From NCBI RefSeq assembly GCF_006335115.1, contig NZ_VDMJ01000007.1, positions 16,164-77,823 of the forward strand: DNA of 61,660 nt. Direction: 5' to 3'. Position 1 is the stretch's first letter; every line of letters begins with the position of its first letter. This stretch comes from Streptomyces sp. NP160. GTDB taxonomy: Bacteria > Actinomycetota > Actinomycetes > Actinomycetales > Quadrisphaeraceae. The notes below the pieces were generated by a model. It saw nothing but the letters and a program-made list of their open reading frames with translations. It did not search any database and was not told the DNA's origin. The position numbers were made by a program, and so were the translations under genes. Of this stretch, positions 1-10,470 are shown one piece after another.

Positions 1-87
1 TGCCGGGGCCCTGCCGCGTCCGAACGGGCGCAGTCCTGCGCGTTCGCGGGTCCGAGCGGGGTGGGGGTCCTCAGGACGCCCCGGGCG

Positions 88-96
88 TGGCACAAT
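88..96 (+). promoter_or_regulatory. Possible extended -10 element upstream of the sigma factor gene
   Basis: TGGCACAAT is the only A/T-leaning hexamer in the 233 nt before sigA and has the TGN-plus-hexamer form of an extended -10. No good -35 is seen at 16-18 nt upstream. If used, the transcript would have a leader of roughly 130 nt. The rest of this upstream stretch shows no gene. Confidence 0.3.
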
Positions 97-233
97 GCTT
101 GCCAAGGTCCTCGGCGACGCATGCCCTGTTCCGGGTCGGCCCGGGAAGCAGGACGGCACCCCGGGCGTTGTGAACCCTGTACGGCGGTGCGACCGCCCCC
201 AGTCCGAGATCCGCAGTCGACGAAAGGCAGTCC

Positions 234-1907
<1,674 letters not shown>

Positions 1908-1921
1908 GGTCGTCCCGCGCA

Positions 1922-1962
1922 CGGCGAAGCCCCCTCCCGCTCAGCGGGAGGGGGCTTCGCCG
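1922..1962. terminator. Bidirectional hairpin between sigA and the DUF456 gene
   Basis: A perfect 19-bp stem (CGGCGAAGCCCCCTCCCGC and its complement) with a TCA loop lies 15 nt after the sigA stop and about 30 nt from the end of the convergent gene. There is no T-tract on either side, so termination would rest on hairpin strength or need Rho. Confidence 0.85.
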
Positions 1963-1993
1963 TCGTCAGCGCCGTCCGGCGGCGCGACCGGGG

Positions 1994-2479
1994 TCAGGTG
2001 GCGGCGTTCCAGGCGGCGACCACCCACACGGTGGCGGCTACCAGCGCCAGCGCCAGCTCCACGCCGATGGAGAGCAGCACGGTCTTCAGCGCCAGCTGCG
2101 TGGAGCGCCACGACGGCGCCCCGAAGCCGAGGCGGGCCGCCTCGGCCAGGTACAGGCCCGCGCAGAAGCCGACCAGGAGGCCGACGACGGGGATCACGAA
2201 GATCCCCACCACACCGGCCAGCGCCCCGACGACGAGCGAGCGGGTGGGGACCCCGGCGGCCAGCAGGCGGCGCCCGGTCCACACGTAGGAGGTGGCCCAG
2301 CCGCACGCGAGCAGCACCGCGGCCGCGGTGAACACCAGCCAGCCGCCGAGCGTGCCCTGGGCGACGGCCCAGACGAGCACGCCGAGGCCGACGAGCAGGC
2401 TGCCGGGCAGGACGGGCAGGACGATGCCCGCCAGCCCCACGACGACGAGGGCGCCGGCGACGAGCGTGACCACGCTCAC
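1994..2479 (-). CDS. DUF456 family small membrane protein
   Basis: A 161-aa hydrophobic protein with four to five predicted membrane segments. The sequence alternates Gly/Ala/Val/Leu-rich helices with short loops (GIVLPVLPGSLLVGLGVLVWA, then VVGIFVIPVVGLLVGFCAGLYLAE), and the paired glycine-rich hairpins are the hallmark of DUF456. The function of the family is unknown. The start chosen is GTG at 2479, 28 nt downstream of the DUF7455 gene, so the two probably form one transcript. A second GTG lies two codons later, leaving the exact start uncertain. The 3' end faces the sigA terminator. Confidence 0.75.
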   Translation of the reverse strand: MSVVTLVAGALVVVGLAGIVLPVLPGSLLVGLGVLVWAVAQGTLGGWLVFTAAAVLLACGWATSYVWTGRRLLAAGVPTRSLVVGALAGVVGIFVIPVVGLLVGFCAGLYLAEAARLGFGAPSWRSTQLALKTVLLSIGVELALALVAATVWVVAAWNAAT

Positions 2480-2507
2480 CGCCGACGCCCTCGGGCGCGG
2501 GTGGGGC

Positions 2508-2738
2508 TCAGCGCTCCTCGGCCGGCGCGGAGGCCGGGGTGGAGGAGGTGAGCCGGTCGGACTGGTCGTGGATCTCGGCCGCGACCTCACGGAGCCGGGC
2601 GGAGTGCTCACGCCCGTGGTGGGCGCAGAAGAGCAGCTCGCCGCCGGAGGCCAGGAGGACGCGCACGTAGGCCTGCGCCCCACAGCGGTCGCACCGCTCG
2701 GCAGCGGTGATGGGCGGAGTCGTCAGGACAGCGGTCAC
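2508..2738 (-). CDS. DUF7455-type small zinc-ribbon-like protein
   Basis: A 76-aa protein that begins MTAVLTTPPITAAERCDRCGAQ. It contains a CDRCGA pair and a later C-x2-H pair in LLFCAHHGREH, consistent with a small CxxC...CxxH metal site. Short proteins of this kind sit beside the primary sigma factor gene in many actinobacteria; their function is unknown. The GTG start at 2738 is preceded by AAGGGG at a suitable distance. The longer reading frame upstream is arginine-rich, lacks the family pattern and runs into the parE promoter region, so it was not accepted. The gene is divergent from parE and probably co-transcribed with the DUF456 gene. Confidence 0.8.
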   Translation of the reverse strand: MTAVLTTPPITAAERCDRCGAQAYVRVLLASGGELLFCAHHGREHSARLREVAAEIHDQSDRLTSSTPASAPAEER

Positions 2739-2976
2739 TGTGGCCCCTTCCGAGTGCCTCGTGGTCCGGGCTGGCGCCAGGACCGGTGGTGGACGCCGGC
2801 TGGCGTCCACCAGTCTCAGCATCGAACCACGCCCCGGTGCTTCCCGGCGGGTGGACGCAACCCTTTCGCCGTGCGCGTAACCGGATCGGTGCATCCGGCG
2901 CCGCCGTCCTGCGAGCACCGGGCAGGACCCCGGGAGGGTCCTCGGCGAAGCGCACCGCGCTGTCGGTGCCCCTCGT

Positions 2977-2982
2977 TAGGCT
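2977..2982 (+). promoter_or_regulatory. Leaderless -10 element (TAGGCT) of parE
   Basis: TAGGCT ends 6 nt before the GTG start of parE and no Shine-Dalgarno sequence is present. This spacing places transcription initiation at or next to the start codon. No clear -35 is seen. Confidence 0.65.
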
Positions 2983-2988
2983 CCTCGG

Positions 2989-5145
2989 GTGACCTCGACC
3001 CCTCAGCGCCCCGCCCCGACCGCTGGTGGTGGCGACTACACCGCGCGCCACCTGTCGGTGCTGGAGGGCCTGGAGGCGGTCCGCAAGCGCCCCGGCATGT
3101 ACATCGGCTCCACCGACTCCCGGGGCCTCATGCACTGCCTGTGGGAGGTCATCGACAACTCCGTCGACGAGGCCCTGGCCGGGCACTGCACCCACATCGA
3201 CGTGGTGCTGCACGCCGACGGCTCGGTCGAGGTCCGCGACGACGGGCGCGGCATCCCGGTCGACGTCGAGCCCCGCACCGGCCTGACCGGTGTCGAGGTG
3301 GTCTTCACCAAGCTGCACGCCGGCGGCAAGTTCGGCGGCGGCTCGTACACGGCCTCCGGCGGTCTGCACGGCGTGGGCGCCAGCGTGGTGAACGCCCTGT
3401 CGGCCCGCCTCGACGTCGAGGTGGACCGGGGCGGGCAGACCCACGCGATGAGCTTCCGCCGGGGAGAGCCCGGCACCTTCGCCGACCCGTCGACCGGGTC
3501 GGCGCCGTCGCCGTCGCCCACCAGCACCTTCACGCCCTTCACGGACGCCTCCGAGCTGCGGGTCACCGGGAAGGTGCGGCGCGGGCGGACCGGCACCCGG
3601 GTGCGCTACTGGTCTGACCCGACGATCTTCCTCAAGGAGGCGGCGTTCTCCTACGACGAGCTCGTCACCCGGGCGCGCCAGACCTCGTTCCTGGTCCCGG
3701 GCCTGACGCTGAGGATCCGCGACGAGCGCGGTCTGACGGGCACCCCCGGGCAGGACGCCCCCCACGAGGAGGTGTTCCGCCACGACGGCGGCATCACGGA
3801 GTTCGTCGACCACCTCGCCACCGACCCGCCGGTCACCGACACCTGGCGCCTCCAGGGCGAGGGCCGGTTCAAGGAGACCGTGCCCATGCTCGACGAGCGC
3901 GGGCACATGGTCAGCCAGGAGGTGGAGCGCGAGTGCGGCGTCGACGTCGCGCTGCGCTGGGGCACCGGCTACGACACCGAGCTGCGCAGCTTCGTCAACA
4001 TCATCTCCACCCCCAAGGGGGGCACCCACGTCGGCGGCTTCGAGAACGCCCTGCTCAAGGCGCTGCGCAAGGCCATCACCGACAACGCCCGCAAGCTCAA
4101 GGTGGGTGCCAAGGAGGAGCCGGTCACCAAGGAGGACGTCACCGCCGGGATGACGGCGGTCCTCACCGTGCGCCTGGCGGAGCCGCAGTTCGAGGGCCAG
4201 ACCAAGGAGGTGCTGGGCACCTCCGCGGTGCGCGGCATCGTGGCCAGGGTCGTGGAGAAGGAGGTGGCGGCGCTCTTCGCGAGCCCCGCCAAGGGCACCA
4301 AGCTCCAGACCTCCACGCTGCTGGAGAAGGTGGTGGCCGAGTCCCGCGCCCGCGTCACCGCCCGCCAGCACAAGGAGACCCAGCGGCGGAAGACGGCGCT
4401 GGAGACCTCCACGCTGCCCGCCAAGCTGGCCGACTGCCGCAGCAACGACGTGGAGAAGTCCGAGCTGTTCATCGTCGAGGGCGACAGCGCCCTGGGCACC
4501 GCCAAGCTCGCGCGCTCCAGCGACTTCCAGGCGCTGCTGCCGATCCGCGGCAAGATCCTCAACGTCCAGAAGGCCTCGATCGCGGACATGCTGCGCAACG
4601 CCGAGTGCGCAGCGATCATCCAGGTGGTGGGTGCCGGGTCGGGGCGCAGCTTCGACCTCGAGGCCGCCCGCTACGGCAAGGTCATCTTCATGGCCGACGC
4701 CGACGTCGACGGCGCCCACATCCGCACCCTGCTGCTGACCCTGTTCTTCCGGTACATGCGGCCGATGGTGGAGGCCGGCCGGGTGTACTCGGCCGTGCCC
4801 CCGCTGCACCGCGTGGAGGTCATCGGCAGCGGCCGGGCCAAGAACGAGTACGTCTACACCTACTCCGAGGCTGAGCTGCAGGGCACGCTGGCCCGGCTCA
4901 AGCAGGCGGGACGTCGCTGGAAGCCCGACATCCAGCGCTACAAGGGCCTGGGCGAGATGGACGCCGACCAGCTGGCCGGCACCACCATGGACCCTGCCCA
5001 CCGCACGCTGCGCCGCGTGGGCATCGCCGACGCCGCGGCGGCCGAGCGGGTCTTCGAGCTGCTGATGGGCAACGACGTCGCGCCCCGCAAGGACTTCATC
5101 GTGGAGGGCGCCTCCGGCCTGGACGCCGACCGCATCGACGCCTGA
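2989..5145 (+). CDS. parE: DNA topoisomerase IV subunit B (ATPase, GyrB/ParE family)
   Basis: Type IIA topoisomerase ATPase subunit, 718 aa, which would pair with the ParC-type protein encoded at 7795-10305 to decatenate daughter chromosomes. The GHKL ATPase domain shows catalytic Glu53 in LWEVIDNSVDEAL, DDGRGIP at 84-90 and GGLHGVGASVV at 124-134. The TOPRIM domain has EGDSA from Glu497 and DADVD at 570-574 for metal binding, and YKGLGEMDADQL lies near the C terminus. The TOPRIM motif reads EGDSALGTAK instead of the EGDSAGGSAK usual in GyrB, which supports the ParE assignment. It lies next to sigA and near parC as in Streptomyces. It has no ribosome-binding site and appears leaderless. True gyrA and gyrB are expected elsewhere in the genome. 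Confidence 0.93.
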   Translation: MTSTPQRPAPTAGGGDYTARHLSVLEGLEAVRKRPGMYIGSTDSRGLMHCLWEVIDNSVDEALAGHCTHIDVVLHADGSVEVRDDGRGIPVDVEPRTGLTGVEVVFTKLHAGGKFGGGSYTASGGLHGVGASVVNALSARLDVEVDRGGQTHAMSFRRGEPGTFADPSTGSAPSPSPTSTFTPFTDASELRVTGKVRRGRTGTRVRYWSDPTIFLKEAAFSYDELVTRARQTSFLVPGLTLRIRDERGLTGTPGQDAPHEEVFRHDGGITEFVDHLATDPPVTDTWRLQGEGRFKETVPMLDERGHMVSQEVERECGVDVALRWGTGYDTELRSFVNIISTPKGGTHVGGFENALLKALRKAITDNARKLKVGAKEEPVTKEDVTAGMTAVLTVRLAEPQFEGQTKEVLGTSAVRGIVARVVEKEVAALFASPAKGTKLQTSTLLEKVVAESRARVTARQHKETQRRKTALETSTLPAKLADCRSNDVEKSELFIVEGDSALGTAKLARSSDFQALLPIRGKILNVQKASIADMLRNAECAAIIQVVGAGSGRSFDLEAARYGKVIFMADADVDGAHIRTLLLTLFFRYMRPMVEAGRVYSAVPPLHRVEVIGSGRAKNEYVYTYSEAELQGTLARLKQAGRRWKPDIQRYKGLGEMDADQLAGTTMDPAHRTLRRVGIADAAAAERVFELLMGNDVAPRKDFIVEGASGLDADRIDA

Positions 5146-5169
5146 GGCGGGCCGCCCGAGGGGCCGCCT
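5145..5169 (+). terminator. Weak hairpin after parE
   Basis: AGGCGG and CCGCCT arms flank a short GC-rich loop overlapping the parE stop. The stem is only about 6 bp with partial extension, so this is a low-confidence terminator. Confidence 0.3.
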
Positions 5170-5246
5170 GTTACGTCTGGGTTGCGGTCCGGCCGGACCG
5201 GTGGTCTCGCCTGGCGGTCGCGGGACCACCGCGCCACTCTGTCGCG

Positions 5247-6680
5247 ATGGCGACGACGGCCTCGCAGACCGCGCAGGAGGAGACGGGACGCCCCGAGCTC
5301 AAGCGGGCGCTCGGCACCAAGCTCCTGCTGCTGTTCATCATCGGTGACGTGCTCGGCACGGGCATCTACGCCCTCACGGGCCAGGTGGCCGCGGAGGTCG
5401 GCGGGGCGGTGTGGATCCCCTTCGCCGTCGCCTTCGGCGTGGCGATGATCACCGCCTCCAGCTACCTCGAGCTGGTCACCAAGTACCCCCAGGCGGCGGG
5501 TGCCGCGCTGTACACGCACAAGGCCTTCGGCGTCCACGTGGTGACCTTCATGGTCGCCTTCACGGTCATGTGCTCGGGGATCACCTCCGCGTCGACGGCG
5601 TCGCGGGCCTTCTCCTCGAACACCATGAAGCTCTTCGGCGTCGAGGCTCCGTCGGCGCTCGTGGTCACCGTGGTCGCGCTGCTCTTCATGGCGCTGGTGG
5701 CGGCCATCAACCTCCGGGGCGTCGGGGAGAGCGTGAAGACCAACGTGGCCCTCACCCTGGTCGAGCTCACCGGCCTGCTCATCGTGCTGGTCGTGGGCGC
5801 CTACGCGCTGCTCGGCGGTCAGGGCGACCTGTCCCGGGCCGCGTCGCTGCAGCTGCCCGACGACCAGTCGGCCTTCACCGCCGTCACCGCCGCCACCGCC
5901 CTCGCGTTCTTCGCGCTCATCGGCTTCGAGGACTCGGTCAACATGGCCGAGGAGACGCGCGACCCCTCCCGCACCTTCCCCAAGGTGATGTTCGCGGCGC
6001 TCGGCACCGCCATGGTGCTGTACCTGCTCGTCGGGATCATCTCCGTGGCCGTGGTCCCGCTGGACCAGCTCTCCGAGGGGGACACCCCGCTGCTGCAGGT
6101 GGTCTCCGCGGGCGCCCCCGGCTTCCCGATCGGCATCTTCGCCCTCGTGACGATGTTCGCCGTGGCCAACACCGCCCTGCTCAACATGCTCATGGCGTCC
6201 CGGCTGCTCTACGGCATGGCCCACGAGGGCGTGCTGCCGCGCTTCCTGGGGCGTGTGCTGCGCGGGCGGCGCACGCCCTGGACCGCGGTGCTCTTCGCGA
6301 CCTCGCTGTCGATGGTCCTCATCAGCGTCGTGTCGTGGCTGGCGACGGCCAACCCCGACTCCTCCGTGGTGAAGAACCTCGGGGGCACCACCTCGCTGCT
6401 CCTGCTGGCGGTCTTCACCGTCGTCCACGTGGCGGTCATCGTGCTGCGCCGGGACCGGGTGGAGCACCAGCACTTCAAGACCCCGACGTTCCTCCCGTGG
6501 CTCGGGGCCGCGATCTGCCTCTACCTCGTCACGCCGCTGACGCCGCGCGACGCCACCCAGTACCAGATCGCCGCCGCGCTGCTCACGCTCGGACTGGTGC
6601 TGTGGTTCTTCACCTGGCTCCACCGCAGGCGCCAGGGGCTGGCGACGCGCGTCGAGGACCCCGCTCGCCTGGAGGGCTGA
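5247..6680 (+). CDS. APC superfamily amino acid permease
   Basis: A 477-aa inner-membrane secondary transporter with about twelve hydrophobic segments. The N-terminal part has the APC-type broken first helix (IIGDVLGTGIYALTG) and the conserved FALIGFEDSVNMAEETRDPSRTFP stretch of helix 6 and the loop after it. The substrate is probably an amino acid or amine and cannot be narrowed further. The ATG at 5247 lacks a ribosome-binding site but has CACTCT (5235-5240) exactly 6 nt upstream, fitting the leaderless pattern of this window. It stands alone between parE and a GNAT gene; the 100-nt gap from parE and its own -10 suggest independent transcription. Confidence 0.85.
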   Translation: MATTASQTAQEETGRPELKRALGTKLLLLFIIGDVLGTGIYALTGQVAAEVGGAVWIPFAVAFGVAMITASSYLELVTKYPQAAGAALYTHKAFGVHVVTFMVAFTVMCSGITSASTASRAFSSNTMKLFGVEAPSALVVTVVALLFMALVAAINLRGVGESVKTNVALTLVELTGLLIVLVVGAYALLGGQGDLSRAASLQLPDDQSAFTAVTAATALAFFALIGFEDSVNMAEETRDPSRTFPKVMFAALGTAMVLYLLVGIISVAVVPLDQLSEGDTPLLQVVSAGAPGFPIGIFALVTMFAVANTALLNMLMASRLLYGMAHEGVLPRFLGRVLRGRRTPWTAVLFATSLSMVLISVVSWLATANPDSSVVKNLGGTTSLLLLAVFTVVHVAVIVLRRDRVEHQHFKTPTFLPWLGAAICLYLVTPLTPRDATQYQIAAALLTLGLVLWFFTWLHRRRQGLATRVEDPARLEG

Positions 6681-6724
6681 CGAGGGGGGACGCCCAGCGG
6701 CGTGCGCCGTCGCCCTCGGCTGGC

Positions 6725-6730
6725 TAGCGT
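6725..6730 (+). promoter_or_regulatory. Leaderless -10 element (TAGCGT) of the GNAT gene
   Basis: TAGCGT lies 8 nt before the GTG at 6739 with no ribosome-binding site between them. Confidence 0.5.
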
Positions 6731-6738
6731 GCGAGCGC

Positions 6739-7791
6739 GTGAGCACCAGCGACGTCCCCGAGCCGGTCACGCCGGGCGTGACCTGGCGGCCGCTGCGCGA
6801 GGACGACCTCCCGCGCTGGCACGCCCTGGTGCAGGCCGTCGAGGCCGCTGACCGCCCCGCGGAGCGGTACACCGAGGAGGACCTGCGCGACGAGCTGCTG
6901 GCCGGGTCGTGGAAGGACCCGGCGCACCGCTCGCTGGCCGCCGAGGACGACGGCGGGCGGCTGCTGGCGTTCGGCCTCGTGGACGTCCGCCCCGGTGACG
7001 TGAGCACGGTGCGTGCGTCGCTGTGGGGCGGGGTGCACCCCGAGCACCGCGGTCGGGGGCTGGGGCGCCAGCTCCTGGCGTGGCAGTGCGCCGTGGGCCG
7101 CCAGCTCATCGCCGCGGCGCCCGGCAGCGCCCCCGGTGAGCTGGTCCTGCACAGCGACGCCGAGCTCGCCGACCGGACGGCGCTGGCCCGCGCCGCCGGC
7201 TTCGAGGTGCGCCGCTACCACCTGGTGATGCGCCGGCGCCTCACCGGGGACGGGGCACCGCCCCTGCCGGAGGTGGAGCTGCCGGAGGGGCTCCGGCTGG
7301 TGCCCTGGTCACCCGAGCTGGACGAGCAGGTGAGGCTGGCCCACAACGAGGCCTTCGCCGACCACCGCGGCAGCGAGCCGCGCACCAGCGAGGACTGGAA
7401 CCGCTGGGTCAGCGGCCACCGCGACGCCCGCACCGACTGGAGCTTCGTGGCCCTCGTCGACCGCCCGGAGGCGGCGGGAGGAGCCGGTGGCGGCGGGGGC
7501 GAACCGGAGGTGGCGGGCTACACCGTCGCCTTCGCCTTCGAGCAGGACTGGGTCGACGGCGTGAAGGAGGGGTGGACCGGTCTGCTGGGCACGCGCCGCG
7601 CCCACCGGCGACGCGGCGTCGGGGCGGCGCTGCTGGCCGCGAGCCTGCGGGCCTTCGCCGAGGCCGGCATGGACGCCGCAGGCCTCGACGTGGACCGCGA
7701 GAACCCCAGCGGGGCGCTGGGGCTCTACGAGCGGCTCGGGTACGCCCCCCACCACGTCGAGGTGGTCTGGGGCGTCGCCGTCCCCCGGTGA
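6739..7791 (+). CDS. Tandem-domain GNAT N-acetyltransferase
   Basis: A 350-aa cytoplasmic protein with two GNAT folds. The first domain has the acetyl-CoA loop GGVHPEHRGRGLGRQLLAWQ at about residues 95-114. The second, nearer the C terminus, has RAHRRRGVGAALLAASLRAF followed by ENPSGALGLYERLGY, the usual end of the fold. The architecture resembles actinobacterial double-GNAT enzymes such as the mycothiol synthase family. However, the local sequence is not diagnostic for MshD, so the acceptor substrate is left open. A Gly-rich linker (AAGGAGGGGGEPE) sits inside the second half. The gene ends 3 nt from the convergent parC stop, with no room for a separate terminator. Confidence 0.85.
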   Translation: MSTSDVPEPVTPGVTWRPLREDDLPRWHALVQAVEAADRPAERYTEEDLRDELLAGSWKDPAHRSLAAEDDGGRLLAFGLVDVRPGDVSTVRASLWGGVHPEHRGRGLGRQLLAWQCAVGRQLIAAAPGSAPGELVLHSDAELADRTALARAAGFEVRRYHLVMRRRLTGDGAPPLPEVELPEGLRLVPWSPELDEQVRLAHNEAFADHRGSEPRTSEDWNRWVSGHRDARTDWSFVALVDRPEAAGGAGGGGGEPEVAGYTVAFAFEQDWVDGVKEGWTGLLGTRRAHRRRGVGAALLAASLRAFAEAGMDAAGLDVDRENPSGALGLYERLGYAPHHVEVVWGVAVPR

Positions 7792-7794
7792 GCC

Positions 7795-10305
7795 TCAGGC
7801 GCCCCCGCCGGCACCGCCGTCGGCAGAGCCCTCCCGGGGCGGGCTCCCGGCCACGGCGGTCAGCGCGCCGGCCAGCGGCACGCCCGACCCGTCCCGCTTC
7901 CCGGTCGGCTCGGGCAGCGCCACCGGCGCACCGGTGGCGGAGGCACCCCGCGCCGGCCCCGGACCGACCCACGCCAGCGCCAGCGCCCCCTCGCCGCGCA
8001 GGAAGCGGTGGCAGCGCACCCCACCGGTGGCGCGGCCCTTGGGCGGGTACTCCTCGAACGGCGCGACCTTGACGCTCACCCCCGGGGAGCCCGGCAGCGC
8101 GCCCTCGGCGGCGGCCACGGTGACCACCTCGGTGCGCTCGGCCTCAGCGGCGCCGACCGCCGAGAACGCGACCACGCGCTCCCCGGCGGAGACGCGCACG
8201 CCCGCCATGCCGCGCGCCGGGCGGCCCTGCGGGCGCACCAGGGTGGCGCTGAAGCGCAGCAGCTGCGCGTCGCTGGTGACGAAGACCAGCTCCTCGGTGC
8301 CGGTGGCGAGCCACGCCGCCCCGACCACCGCGTCGCTGGCGTCCAGCCCGATGACCTCCCAGGAGTCGCGCGCGCCCCACGGCTCGGCGGCCACCCGCTT
8401 CACCACGCCCTGCGCGGTGGCCAGCGCCAGCCCGGCGCCCTCGCCGTCACCGGGCTGAGTGGTCAGCGGCACCAGGGCCACGACCTCCTCGCCGGGCTCC
8501 AGCGTGACGAACTCCCGCAGCGGCGCACCGCCGGACAGGCTCGGCGCACCCGCCGTCGGCGGCAGCACGGGGGTGTCGACCACGCCCACCCGCACCACGC
8601 GGCCCCGCGAGGTGAGCGCGCCGACGTCGCCGCGCGCCGTCGTCCTCACGGCGCTGCGCAGCACGTCGTGGTTGGTGCGCGGGCCGCCCTCGGTGAGCTC
8701 CGCGCCCCCCGTGCGCGCCAGCAGGCCCGTCGCGGACAGCAGCACCCAGCACGGGTCGTCGGCGACCTGCAGCGGCACCGCCGCCGTCGCCGGGGCCGCC
8801 CCCGCCTCCAGCAGCACCGTGCGGCGCGGGTCGCCGTGGTCGCGGGCGACCTGCGCCAGCTCGTCGGAGACCGCCTCCCGCTGCAGCTGCTCGTCGGCCA
8901 GCAGCGCCTCCAGGTCCGCGATCGCCGCGAGCAGCTCCTCCCGCTCGGTCTCCAGCTCGATGCGGGAGAACCGGGTCAGGCGCCGCAGCCGCAGCTCCAG
9001 GATGTGCTCGGCCTGCAGCTCGGAGAGCTCGAACACCTCCATGAGCCGGGTGCGCGCCGCGGCGCCGTCGTCGGAGGTCCGGATCACCTGGATCACCTCG
9101 TCGATGTCGACGACGGCGATGAGCAGGCCCTCCACCAGGTGCAGGCGCTCGCGGCGCCTGGTGAGGCGGTGGGTGCTGCGGCGGCGGACCACCTCGAGGC
9201 GGTGGTCGATGAAGACCTGCAGCAGCTCGCGCAGCCCGAGGGTGCGCGGCTGCCCGTCGACCAGGCAGACGTTGTTGATGCCGAAGGAGTCCTCCAGCGG
9301 CGTCAGCCGGTACAGCTGCTCCAGCACCGCCTCCGGCTGGAAGCCGGTCTTGACCTCCACCACCAGGCGCGTGCCGTGCTGGCGGTCGGTGAAGTCGTCG
9401 ATGGCGGAGATGCCGAGCAGCTTCTTGGCCGAGACGGCGTCCTTGACCTTCTCGATGACCTTCTCCGGGCCCACCGTGTACGGCAGCTCGGTGAAGACGA
9501 TGCCCTTGCGGCGGGCGGTGATGTCCTCGATGCGGGCGGTGGCGCGGGTGCGGAACGTGCCCCGGCCGGTGGCGTAGGCGTCGCGGATGCCCTCGAGCCC
9601 CACGATCCGCCCGCCCGAGGGCAGGTCGGGCCCGGGCACGAAGCGCATCAGGTCCTCGAGGGTCGCGTCCGGGCGGGCGATGAGGTGCCGCGCCGCGGCC
9701 ACGACCTCCCCGAGGTTGTGCGGCGGCATGTTCGTGGCCATGCCCACCGCGATGCCGGACGCGCCGTTGACCAGCAGGTTCGGGATGGCCGAGGGCAGCA
9801 CCGACGGCTGCGTGGAGGAGTTGTCGTAGGTGGGGACGAAGTCGACGACGTCCTCGTCGAGCCCGTCCACCATGGCCGTCGCCGAGACGGCCATCCGCGC
9901 CTCGGTGTAGCGAGACGCGGCGGGTCCGTCGTCGAGCGACCCGAAGTTCCCGTGGCCGTCGACCAGCGGCAGGCGCAGGGAGAATTCCTGCGCCATGCGG
10001 ACGAGGGCGTCGTAGATGGCGGTGTCGCCGTGCGGGTGCAGGCGCCCCATGACGTCGCCGACGACGCGCGCGCTCTTGACGTGGGCGCGGTCGGGCCGCA
10101 GGCCCATCTCGCCCATCTGGAACAGGATCCGCCGCTGCACCGGCTTGAGGCCGTCGCGGGCGTCGGGCAGGGCCCGGGAGTAGATGACCGAGTAGGCGTA
10201 CTCCAGGAACGAGGACCGCATCTCCTCGTCGACGTCGACCTCGACCACCCTGCCCGTGGGCGGCGGGCTGCCGGCGGAGGAGGTCGAGGTGCTGCGACGT
10301 GCCAT
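7795..10305 (-). CDS. parC: DNA topoisomerase IV subunit A (GyrA/ParC family)
   Basis: An 836-aa breakage-reunion subunit and partner of the ParE encoded nearby. The N-terminal winged-helix/tower domain has [19 protein letters not shown] at about 43-61, [18 protein letters not shown] near 90, and the catalytic Tyr133 in SRYTEARM. A long helical coiled-coil stretch ([20 protein letters not shown]) precedes a C-terminal beta-pinwheel. The canonical GyrA box QRRGGRG is not present; the pinwheel carries [12 protein letters not shown] instead. That argues for decatenating ParC rather than supercoiling GyrA. The start ATG at 10305 has GGAGG upstream; GAGGAT also sits 6 nt before it. The ORF stays open far upstream, but nothing there resembles the family. 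Confidence 0.93.
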   Translation of the reverse strand: MARRSTSTSSAGSPPPTGRVVEVDVDEEMRSSFLEYAYSVIYSRALPDARDGLKPVQRRILFQMGEMGLRPDRAHVKSARVVGDVMGRLHPHGDTAIYDALVRMAQEFSLRLPLVDGHGNFGSLDDGPAASRYTEARMAVSATAMVDGLDEDVVDFVPTYDNSSTQPSVLPSAIPNLLVNGASGIAVGMATNMPPHNLGEVVAAARHLIARPDATLEDLMRFVPGPDLPSGGRIVGLEGIRDAYATGRGTFRTRATARIEDITARRKGIVFTELPYTVGPEKVIEKVKDAVSAKKLLGISAIDDFTDRQHGTRLVVEVKTGFQPEAVLEQLYRLTPLEDSFGINNVCLVDGQPRTLGLRELLQVFIDHRLEVVRRRSTHRLTRRRERLHLVEGLLIAVVDIDEVIQVIRTSDDGAAARTRLMEVFELSELQAEHILELRLRRLTRFSRIELETEREELLAAIADLEALLADEQLQREAVSDELAQVARDHGDPRRTVLLEAGAAPATAAVPLQVADDPCWVLLSATGLLARTGGAELTEGGPRTNHDVLRSAVRTTARGDVGALTSRGRVVRVGVVDTPVLPPTAGAPSLSGGAPLREFVTLEPGEEVVALVPLTTQPGDGEGAGLALATAQGVVKRVAAEPWGARDSWEVIGLDASDAVVGAAWLATGTEELVFVTSDAQLLRFSATLVRPQGRPARGMAGVRVSAGERVVAFSAVGAAEAERTEVVTVAAAEGALPGSPGVSVKVAPFEEYPPKGRATGGVRCHRFLRGEGALALAWVGPGPARGASATGAPVALPEPTGKRDGSGVPLAGALTAVAGSPPREGSADGGAGGGA

Positions 10306-10470
10306 GCCCCCATCCTCCCGCGAGGGCCCGACACTCCGGGCGGGACTGGGAGATCCCGGGCGTCCCGGAGCGCCGGCAGCGGTCCCACCTGCGACTCCCG
10401 GCGCGCCGGGTCGTCCACAGCCCCCTCCTGGACGACGACGGCGAGGCGTCCGCGCTGCCAGGGTGGGCGC

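Noticed and set aside
2608-5229. An 873-codon minus-strand open frame opposite parE, and similar long frames opposite the APC, parC, pat-like, acnA and dxs genes
   Set aside because: They are mirror frames produced by extreme third-position GC. They show His/Gly/Arg-rich composition without motifs, while the opposite strand has complete conserved families.
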